Assembly (NCBI GenBank): GCA_016722045.1
Contig: JADKGY010000006.1
Location: 248,001-312,000, forward strand
Source of the DNA: Candidatus Opimibacter skivensis
Lineage (GTDB): Bacteria > Bacteroidota > Bacteroidia > Chitinophagales > Saprospiraceae
DNA length: 64,000 bases
Direction: 5' to 3'
The translations under genes and the position numbers were made by a program. Shown piece by piece: positions 1 through 8,541 of the stretch (the first letter of the stretch is position 1; each line of letters starts with the position of its first letter). A model generated the notes under the pieces. It had not been told where the DNA came from, ran no database searches, and saw only the letters and a program-made list of their open reading frames with translations.

Positions 1-294
1 TTTTGTACGGCACCTCTTCCTGATATTCAATGTTCGGCTACGACATCCGTTCTACATGTGCAGACTGAACAGAATTTCACTATCTATCCTGATCCGGCAC
101 TTGATGAATTGACTGTTTCATCAATCATTGATTTTCATTCAGTGCATATTTTCAATGTGATGGGTGAAGATGTGATGTCGTGTGTTTATTCGCGATCACT
201 TGCTATACAAAATCTGGTCCCCGGAATTTACTACATTCAATTTATGGATGAACATAAACAATTGAAAAGTGTATCGAGGTTCGTAAAAGAATAG
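1..294 (+). CDS. C-terminal end of a T9SS-secreted protein (5' truncated)
   Basis: The reading frame is open from base 1, so this is the tail of a larger gene that begins outside the window; the GTG at 58 is internal. The visible 97 residues end in a type A T9SS sorting domain: a YPDP motif (variant of YPNP), then a beta-sandwich with a VHIFNVMGE strand and an LVPGIYYIQF strand. This family signal directs Sec-exported proteins through the type IX machinery for cleavage and surface attachment. Nothing of the functional domain is visible. Confidence 0.85.
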   Translation, partial: FCTAPLPDIQCSATTSVLHVQTEQNFTIYPDPALDELTVSSIIDFHSVHIFNVMGEDVMSCVYSRSLAIQNLVPGIYYIQFMDEHKQLKSVSRFVKE

Positions 295-664
295 TTGATT
301 ATCCGCAGCCAGAAAAAATTATGAATAAAGAACAAGGAACTTAATTCAGAATAAAGAACAAGGCATTGAGAACAGGTAAGGCAAATTCAGAATATCAAAT
401 GACGAAGTTCAAATCTCCTTCATCATTCCTTGTTCATTATTTTACTTCTCAATTCCAAATTCCCTGATCGTTATTCTTAATTTCCTTTTTACTTTTCCTC
501 TTGATTATGTCAATGCAAGGTGTAGGTCCTGTGACAAGGGAAAAACCAAGTAGATTGTTGGAGAAAACTCCAACAATGGCAATCCATAAAATCTTCCTAT
601 CTTAGGTGTCTCCCCCCTTGTTCGCTCAGCCCCTTTACTTTTATTTTCCTTTAAAAAACTAAAA
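295..664. other. Intergenic region with a perfect short hairpin
   Basis: No convincing gene. It contains repeats of an AATAAAGAACAAGG-like word (about 318-365) and, at 554-577, a perfect 10-bp inverted repeat ATTGTTGGAG with loop AAAA. Nearly the same hairpin recurs at 16235-16258, in both places followed by GGCA. A reverse-strand ORF overlapping the next gene is its shadow. Confidence 0.5.
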
Positions 665-1081
665 ATGAAGACAACAATTTTCGTTGGGCTGGCCCTTTTC
701 GTGACATTACTAATGGCCTGTAAAAAGGATCCTGAAATTTCGAATTGTGCAAAACTGGAAGGCATCTGGCAATGCGAATCATGGAAAGAAGATTCAATCC
801 AATTTCTGGGTGCCACATTGGCTATAACCGCTTCAGAACTCACATTCAAAGTATTGACAGGTGATCAGGGCGACTATGAATGGAATACGGACAATCTGAT
901 CGGTGCGCAAAACATGATCATCGGCTCGTATGTCGTCAATACAGATTGTGACCAAGTAAATTTAACACCTAAAGGAGGGACTGCATATGATACTTACGAT
1001 TTCCATTTTGATGGAGATGTATTGGTTATGGAAGGGACAATTAACTCAGTTCTTAGAGAATTGCAATTGAGAAGGAAATGA
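665..1081 (+). CDS. Small lipocalin-like lipoprotein
   Basis: 138 residues. An N-terminal hydrophobic segment ends in the lipobox LMAC (Cys19), so this should be a lipid-anchored envelope protein. The mature part is a small beta-rich domain opening LEGIWQCESWKED and ending with alternating strands, as in the lipocalin-like lipoproteins common in Bacteroidota. Two further cysteines (in SNC and TDC) could form a disulphide. No ligand or enzymatic function can be read from the sequence. It stands alone, with repeat-rich spacers on both sides. Confidence 0.7.
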   Translation: MKTTIFVGLALFVTLLMACKKDPEISNCAKLEGIWQCESWKEDSIQFLGATLAITASELTFKVLTGDQGDYEWNTDNLIGAQNMIIGSYVVNTDCDQVNLTPKGGTAYDTYDFHFDGDVLVMEGTINSVLRELQLRRK

Positions 1082-1359
1082 ATGAGCATAGGGCAAAAGG
1101 CATAGAGTAAAGAGCATAGAGTAGTAGGATCGCTTTTAATGCATCTAAAATTGGCCGGAGAAACTAAAGAAGGAAGAGTATGAAAAGCAATGGGCGAATA
1201 CCAAAAATTAGTCCCATTGAAGCTATTTTGTTAAAAATGATGGAACAAAAAAAGCTCGAATATTAGTCCTTTAAGCCTAGGAAGCAATGTGAGAAAAGGG
1301 GATAAGAAAACTCAATAAAATAGAACATTTACCCCCTTATCATCATTATATTGAGAGCC

Positions 1360-2439
1360 ATGAAACGATATTGCCTCTTTCTCCTCTCTTTGTTTGCCCT
1401 CTATTCGTGCAAGTCTAAAGTTGAAACCATATCTCCTAAGCGAGAAAGCATCACAGAGTCTGTTTACGCCTCTGGCATTCTGAAAAGTAAAAACCAATAC
1501 CAGGTATTTGCAACAATCAATGGCTTGCTACAAAAAGTCTTTGTATCTGAAGGCGATACTGTCAAAAAAGGAGCACCACTTTTTGCCATCCTGAATGAAA
1601 CTTCAAAACTAAACAGGGAAAATGCTCAGCTCGCCGCAGAATTGACAGATTCTAAATCTAACCAGGCTAAACTTGATGAATTACTGATCAATATTGACCT
1701 GATGAAAGATAAAATGCTGAACGATTCTCTCCTCATGGCGCGCCAGCAAAATCTTTGGTCTCAGAACATTGGTTCGAAAGTAGATCTTGAAAAATCACAG
1801 CTCAATTATCAGAATTCCCGCACAAATTATAAATCAGCTCTACTGCGATATAAGGATCAAAAACGGAGATTAGACATTGCTGACAAACAAGCCAATAAAA
1901 ACCTCCAGATCACGCTGAAAAATGAAGGTGATTTTACAATTAAAAGTATAACAGATGGGAAAATCTATTCTATCCTGAAAGAAGAAGGAGAAATGGTGAA
2001 TACACAGACACCATTGGGTGTGATCGGGGATGCACAGGATTTTATCCTTGAGCTGCAGGTGGACGAATATGATATCACCAGCATTCGAATAGGGCTACCC
2101 GTGAAAGTGACGATGGATAGCTACAAAGGAGAAGTTTTTGACGCCGTGATCACGAAAATCAATCCGATCATGAATGATCGATCAAAAACAGTGACTGTAG
2201 AAGCCTCCTTTGTCAAACAACCTCCTTCATTGTATCCCAATCTTACACTTGAAGCCAATATCATTTTACAGGTAAAGGATAATGTAATCACACTGCCCAG
2301 GAAATTTATCCTAAATGACCACTTTGTCATCAAAGAAAACGGAGACACTACCGCGATTAAAACAGGGCTGAAGGATTATTCCAAAGCTGAAATTCTGGAA
2401 GGGATCACTGAAAAAGATATTCTAATCCTTCCCAAATGA
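1360..2439 (+). CDS. Periplasmic adaptor lipoprotein (HlyD/MacA-like)
   Basis: 359 residues from the ATG at 1360; a TTG at 1351 would only add MRA before the signal peptide. MKRYCLFLLSLFALYSC is a lipoprotein signal with Cys17 as the acylated residue. The mature protein has the membrane-fusion order: a beta-barrel/lipoyl half (around GLLQKVFVSEGDTVKKG), a coiled-coil hairpin rich in Leu, Asn and Gln (roughly residues 85-185), the second lipoyl half (DGKIYSILKEEGEMVNTQTPLG), then a beta-barrel domain. It overlaps the permease gene by four bases (ATGA), so the two are probably translationally coupled. It likely links the MacB-type transporter encoded downstream to an outer-membrane channel; no TolC gene is present here. 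Confidence 0.88.
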   Translation: MKRYCLFLLSLFALYSCKSKVETISPKRESITESVYASGILKSKNQYQVFATINGLLQKVFVSEGDTVKKGAPLFAILNETSKLNRENAQLAAELTDSKSNQAKLDELLINIDLMKDKMLNDSLLMARQQNLWSQNIGSKVDLEKSQLNYQNSRTNYKSALLRYKDQKRRLDIADKQANKNLQITLKNEGDFTIKSITDGKIYSILKEEGEMVNTQTPLGVIGDAQDFILELQVDEYDITSIRIGLPVKVTMDSYKGEVFDAVITKINPIMNDRSKTVTVEASFVKQPPSLYPNLTLEANIILQVKDNVITLPRKFILNDHFVIKENGDTTAIKTGLKDYSKAEILEGITEKDILILPK

Positions 2440-3698
2440 AGAGGTTCAAATTACTCTACGATATTGCCTTAGCCCTCTCATTGGCCCGATGGCGGCAGAC
2501 GATGGTGGCCGCAGTAGGCGTCATGTTTAGCATCACGATGTTTATTGCCCTGCTCGGATTTATGAATGGCTTAAATGATATGCTGGATGGATTGATCCTT
2601 AACAGGACACCGCATATTAAGCTCTTCAATGAAATCAAGCCATCAGTTCATCAGCCGGTTCAGCTGGCATCAGAATTCAAAGACCACTTCAATGTTATAC
2701 GGTCTGTTAAACCTAATGGAGGACGCCTCGAAATATATAATGTAAATGCGATCACGCAGACCATTTCCAAAGATGAAAGAGTATTGGGCATCGCCCCGAA
2801 AATCACTGTTCAGGCCTTTTATTCCATCGGCGCCATCGAAGTCACCGGTGTCATCGACGGGATAGATGTTGAAGCAGAAAGTAACTTATTTCATTTCAGT
2901 GATTATGTGACAACGGGCAATTTTATGGATTTGAAAAATATACCTAATAGTATCATTATGGGAAAAGCCGCAGCAGATAAAATGTTGGCGGAAATCGGGG
3001 ATGTCATTCAGGTAACCACCGTGAATGGGGAGCAACAACAATTGAAAGTCGTAGGCTTTTTTCAATCTGGATTACGGGACGTTGATAAAGTGCAGAGCTA
3101 TACTTCGCTCGGTACAGCACAAAAACTATTAGGTGTTTCAAGAAACTATATTACGGATCTTCAAATCAAACTTAAAGATCTGAGCCTGGCACCGGCTATG
3201 GCGAAGGAATATAGAAACCTGTTTGATGTAGATGCCGAAGATATCCAGACAGCCAATGCGCAATTTGAAACCGGGAGTTCTGTAAGGTCGCTTATTTCAT
3301 ATGCAGTAGGGATTACGCTTTTGATTGTGGCAGGTTTTGGTATTTATAATATTCTCAACATGATGATCTATGAGAAAATGGATTCCATTGCGATTCTCAA
3401 AGCCACGGGGTTTTCAGGTAGTGATGTGAAAAGAATATTTATAATGATCGCATTGAGTATAGGGATATTGGGAGCGTTTTTTGGATTATTGTTTGGTTAC
3501 CTGGCTTCAGTGTTTATTGATCAGATTCCTTTTAATTCAGCGGCAATTCCCAATATGAAAACATATCCTGTGAATTACAGCCTCAAATTCTATATTATCG
3601 GTGCAGCATTTGGAATCATTACAACTTATCTAGCAGGTTGGTTTCCGGCAAGAAAGGCAGGTAAAATCGATCCCGTCATCATCATCAGAGGTAAATAG
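2436..3698 (+). CDS. ABC transporter permease (MacB/FtsX type)
   Basis: 420 residues. The architecture is that of MacB/DevC/LolC-like type VII ABC permeases: one TM helix near residues 19-42, a large periplasmic MacB_PCD-like domain (about 50-270), then three C-terminal TM helices forming the FtsX domain (about 285-310, 335-365, 388-408). The segment YEKMDSIAILKATGFSGSDV matches the coupling region that contacts the ATPase. The gene sits between the adaptor (4-base overlap) and the ATPase (1-base gap), so all three form one operon. The substrate is unknown; the family exports lipoproteins, peptides, antibiotics or glycolipids by mechanotransmission. Confidence 0.88.
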   Translation: MKRFKLLYDIALALSLARWRQTMVAAVGVMFSITMFIALLGFMNGLNDMLDGLILNRTPHIKLFNEIKPSVHQPVQLASEFKDHFNVIRSVKPNGGRLEIYNVNAITQTISKDERVLGIAPKITVQAFYSIGAIEVTGVIDGIDVEAESNLFHFSDYVTTGNFMDLKNIPNSIIMGKAAADKMLAEIGDVIQVTTVNGEQQQLKVVGFFQSGLRDVDKVQSYTSLGTAQKLLGVSRNYITDLQIKLKDLSLAPAMAKEYRNLFDVDAEDIQTANAQFETGSSVRSLISYAVGITLLIVAGFGIYNILNMMIYEKMDSIAILKATGFSGSDVKRIFIMIALSIGILGAFFGLLFGYLASVFIDQIPFNSAAIPNMKTYPVNYSLKFYIIGAAFGIITTYLAGWFPARKAGKIDPVIIIRGK

Positions 3699-3699
3699 G

Positions 3700-4380
3700 A
3701 TGTCCACCAAAGTTCTTGAAGCTATTCATATCAATAAGTATTTCCATACTGAACAAACGCAGCATGTATTAAAGGATATTACATTCTCCATCAACACCGG
3801 AGATTTTACAGCGGTGATCGGCAAATCCGGATGTGGAAAATCAACATTGCTATACATCCTGTCCACGATGGATACGGATTATGAAGGTGATCTGCTCATT
3901 GATGGCCAGGCAATGCGTATGAAATCGGAACTCGAATTGGCCCGTGTACGGAATGAAAAAATTGGTTTTGTATTTCAATTTCATTACCTGTTAAATGAAT
4001 TTTCAGTACTCCGCAATGTTATGGTCCCCGGTTTAAAACTGGGAAAGTATCCCGAGAAAGAGTTAGAACACCGGGCGATGGAAAAGCTGAAAATATTCGG
4101 AATAGAAAATCAGGCGCTTAAAAAACCCAATCAACTATCCGGTGGAGAAAAACAACGTGTGGCGATTGCCCGGGCACTCATCAATGACCCGATATTGATC
4201 ATGGGTGATGAACCTACGGGAAACCTTGACAAAAAGAACGGAGAAATTGTCTTTGATCTGTTTAAAAAATTGGCCAGCGAATATCATCAGACATTACTGA
4301 TCGTCACGCATGACCAGGAGTTTGCTAAAGCCACAGATCGTATTATTGAAATGGAGGATGGCAGGATATTGACTTCATGA
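3700..4380 (+). CDS. ABC transporter ATP-binding protein (LolD/MacB type)
   Basis: 226 residues, a single nucleotide-binding domain. Walker A is GKSGCGKST (41-49), the signature LSGGEKQR lies at 147-154, Walker B is ILIMGDEP (166-173), and the H-loop is in VTHDQ. Closest in style to the LolD/MacB/DevA family, which partners FtsX-type permeases, in agreement with the gene just upstream. It is the third gene of the operon. Just beyond its stop is a long perfect palindrome (4405-4462) whose A/T tracts lie on the wrong sides for an intrinsic terminator. Confidence 0.92.
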   Translation: MSTKVLEAIHINKYFHTEQTQHVLKDITFSINTGDFTAVIGKSGCGKSTLLYILSTMDTDYEGDLLIDGQAMRMKSELELARVRNEKIGFVFQFHYLLNEFSVLRNVMVPGLKLGKYPEKELEHRAMEKLKIFGIENQALKKPNQLSGGEKQRVAIARALINDPILIMGDEPTGNLDKKNGEIVFDLFKKLASEYHQTLLIVTHDQEFAKATDRIIEMEDGRILTS

Positions 4381-4404
4381 AAGTTCAACCTTAAATCCGG
4401 AATT

Positions 4405-4462
4405 TTATTTTTTCAAAGAGTACGGACAGGTCGCGACCTGTCCGTACTCTTTGAAAAAATAA
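4405..4462. repeat. 58-bp perfect palindrome with GTACGGACAGGTCG core
   Basis: Two 29-base arms meet with no spacer at TCG|CGA (centre 4433/4434). The central 30 bases, AGTACGGACAGGTCG and its reverse complement, recur exactly at 17355-17408. The outer parts of the arms differ between the copies (TTTTTTCAAAG here). Beyond the perfect part the flanks stay roughly complementary (GTTCAACC...CCGG against CCGA...GTTGAA). On either strand the hairpin would be preceded by U and followed by A, so it does not look like a standard terminator. Confidence 0.85.
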
Positions 4463-4498
4463 TCGGAAAAGTTGAATTTTGTTTCTTTTCTTCACCTG

Positions 4499-5695
4499 AT
4501 GTCTGAATCAAGGTTCTATCCCTATTTGGTTTTTGCGATTTGCTTTCTTGGTGTTGCTTTGGGTGCCATGAACTCAGTGCTGGCTCCTTCTTATCTACCG
4601 GATATCATCAAAGAATTGAATCATATCTCATTGACTTCTGAAAATGCGGGTGCGTGGATTAATTTTTCATTCCTGGCCGGAGGTACGATCGGTGGCATTT
4701 GTCTTGGATTTATTTCAGATTGGATCGGACGAAAAAAAACATTGGCTTTTGCATTGCTTTTTTGCGGGGCAGGGAGCGGTATTGGAGCCCTATGCACTTC
4801 CTGGCCAGTATTGGCGGCTACCCGTTTTCTTGTAGGAATTGGTGTAGGTGCTGTACTTGTTTTGTCCGTTGTCATTCTGACTGAAATCTGGGAGAAAAAA
4901 ACAAATGGAGTGGCCTTGGGGATCATGTCTGTTGCTTATCCTGTAGGCATCATCGCTTCAGGTCTGATCACAGCTAATATTTCAGATTGGAAGATGGCAT
5001 TTATGATTGGCCTTCTTCCCATCGCTCTGATTATTCCTTCTATTATTTTCATTAAGGAAACATTGATGCCACGCAACACAAAAGAAACTATAAACCACAT
5101 TTCGCTTGGTGCGTATAAGAATTCCTTAGTATCGGGTATCCTGATTTATGGTACGATGCTGATTGGTCTTTGGTCAGCTTTCGCATGGCTACCGACATGG
5201 GTCGATTCTCTTTTTGGAAATATACCTACTGAAGCGCAAACACAAAGAGGTATGGCTGTGACATTATTAGGTCTTGGCGGATTGATCGGTGGTATTCTTT
5301 CAGGCTGGATTGCAAAACGTTTCGCAACACGCCAGATTCAGGGTGTTTGTTTCATCCTGTGTTTTATCCTGTCTTTTATTCTTTTTAAAATGACAAAATC
5401 GTATTCAGATCTGGTATTGATCGGATCGGGATTATTAGGATTCACATTTGGGGTAAGCCAGGGAGTGTTGAATATTCTCATTCCGGGATTGTTTCCAGTA
5501 CAGTTGCGCTCATCGGCTACAGGTTTATGTTTTCACGTAGGCAGGGCATTTACAGCAATTGCCGTATTTTTCACGGGTGCATTAGCGATTTGGCTTGGTG
5601 GCTATGGTAATGCGATTTTTATTTTTTCCGGCGTTTATGTTATTGGATTGATTGCTTTACTTGTTATGAAAAAAGAGACTTATGCCACACATTGA
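4499..5695 (+). CDS. MFS transporter
   Basis: 398 residues from the ATG at 4499; a TTG at 4472 would place the start inside the flank of the upstream palindrome. Twelve hydrophobic helices are evident. The cytoplasmic loop between TM2 and TM3 carries the MFS motif (GFISDWIGRKKTL), and a related loop (GWIAKRFATRQIQG) lies in the second half. The substrate cannot be assigned; the overall style resembles the aromatic acid/sugar proton symporters. The 3' end overlaps the next gene by 14 bases, which suggests coupling to the AhpD-like enzyme. Confidence 0.85.
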   Translation: MSESRFYPYLVFAICFLGVALGAMNSVLAPSYLPDIIKELNHISLTSENAGAWINFSFLAGGTIGGICLGFISDWIGRKKTLAFALLFCGAGSGIGALCTSWPVLAATRFLVGIGVGAVLVLSVVILTEIWEKKTNGVALGIMSVAYPVGIIASGLITANISDWKMAFMIGLLPIALIIPSIIFIKETLMPRNTKETINHISLGAYKNSLVSGILIYGTMLIGLWSAFAWLPTWVDSLFGNIPTEAQTQRGMAVTLLGLGGLIGGILSGWIAKRFATRQIQGVCFILCFILSFILFKMTKSYSDLVLIGSGLLGFTFGVSQGVLNILIPGLFPVQLRSSATGLCFHVGRAFTAIAVFFTGALAIWLGGYGNAIFIFSGVYVIGLIALLVMKKETYATH

Positions 5696-6254
5696 CCTTA
5701 GATCCGACCTATACGGGATCACAAGTCTGTTGGATTATCGCAAAGAAGCTGCAGAGCCTTTATGCGAATTGACGCAACTATTGCTGCGTGGCGAATCCAC
5801 GTTGACTGAATCAGAGCGGGAATTGATCGCTGCTTATGTATCGTATCTTAATGAATGTACATTTTGCACTGCTGCACATGCGACAGCTTCATGTATTTTG
5901 CCGGGAGGTGATGCATCAATTCTGGAATCAGCCTTCAGTGGTATTGATCAAATGGATGCCAGTGATAAACTAAAATCTCTCTTAAAAATTGCCGCAAAAG
6001 TGCAGCAAAGTGGCTTGACATTGAGACAGGAAGACATAAATAATGCAAAAAATAATGGCGCGACAGACACGGAAATACATGACACCGTTTTGATAGCTGC
6101 ATTGTTTTGTTTTTACAATCGTTATGTTGATGGTCTTGCAACCAGGACTCCGGATAATCCATTATTCTATGAAGTCCTGGGCAACAGAATTGCCACCCGC
6201 GGATATAAAATGCCCGCTGATGGATATCATGCGTTGAACGTGAGTAGTGAATAA
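5682..6254 (+). CDS. AhpD/carboxymuconolactone-decarboxylase-like peroxidase-related protein (copy 1)
   Basis: 190 residues, all helical. The motif ECTFCTAAH gives Cys59, Cys62 and His66, the CxxC...H redox centre of AhpD-type alkylhydroperoxidases in the carboxymuconolactone decarboxylase superfamily. The segment SERELIAAYVSYLNEC precedes it as in uncharacterised peroxidase-related members, and DIHDTVLIAALFCFYNRYVDGL follows in the second half. The start overlaps the MFS gene by 14 bases. A paralogue with the same cysteine spacing follows at 6453. The likely role is peroxide or radical detoxification, but the physiological substrate is unknown. Confidence 0.85.
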   Translation: MPHIDLRSDLYGITSLLDYRKEAAEPLCELTQLLLRGESTLTESERELIAAYVSYLNECTFCTAAHATASCILPGGDASILESAFSGIDQMDASDKLKSLLKIAAKVQQSGLTLRQEDINNAKNNGATDTEIHDTVLIAALFCFYNRYVDGLATRTPDNPLFYEVLGNRIATRGYKMPADGYHALNVSSE

Positions 6255-6407
6255 CAAGTAACAAGTAACGAATAACGAATAACAAGTAAAACAACTAAGT
6301 GAGACGTGAGGCCTGAGATATGAGAGGTGAAAAGTGAATAAATTATGTCATGAGTCCGGTATCCGGCATCCTTTTATCCGGTATCCCAATTGACAATCGA
6401 AAATCCA

Positions 6408-6447
6408 AAATCTTAAATCTTAAATCTTAAATCTTAAATCTTAAAAT
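6408..6447 (+). repeat. AAATCTT heptamer tandem repeat ending 5 bp before a start codon
   Basis: About five copies of a 7-bp unit (AAATCTT) end just upstream of the ATG at 6453. The same unit ends at 54258, just before the dodecin ATG at 54265. No Shine-Dalgarno-like sequence is present at either gene. Confidence 0.75.
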
Positions 6448-6452
6448 CGTTT

Positions 6453-7007
6453 ATGCCTTACATAGAAACCAACAATTCAATCCCAGGCATACGCGGATTG
6501 ATGCAATTCAGACCTGATGCCGCACTGGCATTAAATAAACTGGCACAAGTCGTATTAGCGGACGACGCCTCTCTCTCTAAAAGTGAGCGCGAATTGATTG
6601 CAACCTTTGTCTCTGCAGGCAATGAATGTAAATTTTGCATGACATCGCACGCCGCCATAGTTTCACATCTTCCGGAATTCGGTGACGATGTCATTTCTGC
6701 TGTACGGAATGATTACAGGTCAGCTCCAATATCTGACAAACTAAAAGCACTGCTCAATATCGCAGACAAAGTCCGTGTCAGCGGTCGGAATGTTTCAGAA
6801 TCAGATATCGAGCAAGCGAGACAGCAGGGAGCCAGTGATATGGATATACATGATACCGTATTGATCGCTGCGATGTTCTGTATGATGAATCGGTATGTTG
6901 ATGGCCTTGGTGCTACTACACCTGATGACCCTGCATTTTATGCTATCGTCGGTAAACAAAGAGCAGAAGAAGGATATCTGACAAAGTCGGTGCTGGTGAA
7001 GGATTGA
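6453..7007 (+). CDS. AhpD/carboxymuconolactone-decarboxylase-like peroxidase-related protein (copy 2)
   Basis: 184 residues, clearly paralogous to the protein at 5682: the same length class, SERELIA at the same position, ECKFCMTSH with Cys59, Cys62 and His66 at identical positions, and DMDIHDTVLIAAMFCMMNRYVDGLG in the second half. The two copies have diverged substantially elsewhere, so the duplication is not recent. The 198-bp spacer between them is filled with AACGAATAACAAGT-like and AAATCTT repeats, so the second copy may not be co-transcribed with the first. Confidence 0.85.
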   Translation: MPYIETNNSIPGIRGLMQFRPDAALALNKLAQVVLADDASLSKSERELIATFVSAGNECKFCMTSHAAIVSHLPEFGDDVISAVRNDYRSAPISDKLKALLNIADKVRVSGRNVSESDIEQARQQGASDMDIHDTVLIAAMFCMMNRYVDGLGATTPDDPAFYAIVGKQRAEEGYLTKSVLVKD

Positions 7008-7010
7008 AAA

Positions 7011-7070
7011 AGCAGGGAGCAGGGAGCAGGGGGCAGGGAGCAGGGAGCAGGGAGCAGGGAGCAGGGAGCA
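7011..7070. repeat. 7-bp tandem repeat (GCAGGGA)
   Basis: About eight copies of AGCAGGG/GCAGGGA, with one variant unit carrying extra G, directly after the stop of the second AhpD-like gene. It is followed immediately by the dispersed element at 7070-7106. Confidence 0.9.
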
Positions 7071-7106
7071 ATTCGAGCGCAGCGAAGATCCCGCCATTAC
7101 GAAGTA
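7070..7106 (-). repeat. Dispersed element ACTTCGTAATGGCGGGATC (copy 1)
   Basis: Read on the minus strand it is ACTTCGTAATGGCGGGATC followed by TTCGCTGCGCTCGAATT. The same sequence with a few changes occurs on the plus strand at 37553-37589. The GCGGGATC...CGCTGCGCTCG pattern is an intergenic repeat seen in other Bacteroidota genomes as well. Confidence 0.7.
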
Positions 7107-7240
7107 AATGTAGCGGGAAGGCAATAAGCAAAATTTAATTTGCGAAAATTAGCGCAAATTGCGGCAATACAATCAAGGAGAACATAGACGCTGATAAGAT
7201 AAGGTCATTCGAATTCAAAGACCCGATAGAAAAAAATTTT

Positions 7241-8455
7241 ATGAATACAAATTCAAAAATATGGGTTCGTATTGCACTGATCAATCTGTGCATAGTCGCC
7301 ACGCTGGGGACGATCATGCGCTACAAAATCGGCTTTGCATTCCCCTATCTCGATCAAAAATATCTGCAGGAAGCACATTCCCATTTTGCATTTACAGGCT
7401 GGATCACACATTCATTGTATTTCCTTATTGTAATCCTGTTTCGAAACAATCTTCCCGCTATCAGGGAGAAAATCTATCAAAGGTTGATTCTTATCAATCT
7501 GCTCTGTGCCTATGGTATGCTGATTTCATTTTTATGCCAGGGTTATGGCCCGGTTTCGATATTCATTTCGGTACTTTCGATTTTGACGGGGTATGTATTT
7601 GCTTTTTTTGGGATGAAAGATGCATCCCGCCTACCGTCTGATCACCCGGCTAAAAACTGGATAAAAGCAGCCCTCTTTTTTAGTATACTGTCCACCTTTG
7701 GCACATTTTCATTAGCCTATATGGCGACAAATACCACATTCAATGAGACCGCCTATTTAGGTTCCATTTATTTCTTCCTGCATTTTCAATACAATGGTTG
7801 GTTTTTATTTGGCTGCATGGCCCTTTTCATGGACAGGATAAAACACATTATTTCTGCTCCTGATCAGGTCCGCTACAGCTTCTGGTTGTTTTTCTTAGCG
7901 GGCATCCCGGCTTATTTTTTATCGACACTTTGGGCGAATCTCCCCTTGTGGTTGTATGTCTTTGTTGTCATCGCCGCATTCCTCCAGGTGATCGGATGGG
8001 CTTTGATCATACGAATGTTACGTCCGGTTTTTGATCAACTAAAATTGCTTTTCCATAAACCTGCCCTGGTTTTTATGCTGATCATTGCACTTGCCTTCAC
8101 GTTCAAGCTTTTTCTGCAGCTCGGTTCAACAGTTCCGGCCATCAGTAAATTAGCTTTTGGTTTCAGGCCTATCGTCATAGCATATCTCCATCTTGTCCTG
8201 CTCCTTATCGTTTCTATGTTTCTGCTGACATTCATGTATAGCACTGCCCTTTTTTATCAAACCAAAAAGACAAGAGTCGCACTTTCAATGTTTGCATCAG
8301 GCGTCATCCTCAATGAAATCGTCCTCGCGACACAGGGCATCGGAGCATTTAGCTACACAATCATTCCTTTTGCCAATGAAATATTATTTGCCATCGCTCT
8401 GATTTTGTTGACCAGTTCCATTCTTCTTGCAGCGTCTCAATTGAAGGCCGGATAG
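7241..8455 (+). CDS. Multi-pass NnrS/heme-copper-oxidase-like membrane protein
   Basis: 404 residues with about 12 hydrophobic helices. The first helix pair carries EAHSHFAFTGW (His46, His48), helix six carries HFQYNGWF (His181), and a later helix carries AYLHLVLLL (His317). This distribution of intramembrane histidines resembles heme-binding NnrS and heme-copper oxidase subunit I-like proteins found beside Bacteroidota denitrification genes. There is no full binuclear-site motif, so oxidase or NO reductase activity cannot be claimed. The location, divergent from the nos operon with only the fasciclin gene between, fits a role in nitrogen oxide respiration or response. Confidence 0.65.
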   Translation: MNTNSKIWVRIALINLCIVATLGTIMRYKIGFAFPYLDQKYLQEAHSHFAFTGWITHSLYFLIVILFRNNLPAIREKIYQRLILINLLCAYGMLISFLCQGYGPVSIFISVLSILTGYVFAFFGMKDASRLPSDHPAKNWIKAALFFSILSTFGTFSLAYMATNTTFNETAYLGSIYFFLHFQYNGWFLFGCMALFMDRIKHIISAPDQVRYSFWLFFLAGIPAYFLSTLWANLPLWLYVFVVIAAFLQVIGWALIIRMLRPVFDQLKLLFHKPALVFMLIIALAFTFKLFLQLGSTVPAISKLAFGFRPIVIAYLHLVLLLIVSMFLLTFMYSTALFYQTKKTRVALSMFASGVILNEIVLATQGIGAFSYTIIPFANEILFAIALILLTSSILLAASQLKAG

Positions 8456-8541
8456 GATTGATTTAAATCATCTTCTTCTATGATTTGGCTCATAAAAAAG
8501 AAAGAGAAAAGACTGGTTATTTGCTAATAAAAATTTTAATT

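Noticed and set aside
1180..1266. Short ORF (MKSNGRIPKISPIEAILLKMMEQ...) between the lipoprotein and adaptor genes
   Set aside because: 28 codons, no recognisable family, and flanked by GAGCATAGAGTA-like repeats. It could be a gene remnant but cannot be supported.
4405..4462. Ordinary rho-independent terminator after the ABC cassette
   Set aside because: The T tract precedes and the A tract follows the stem on either strand, opposite to an intrinsic terminator, and the core is repeated elsewhere.
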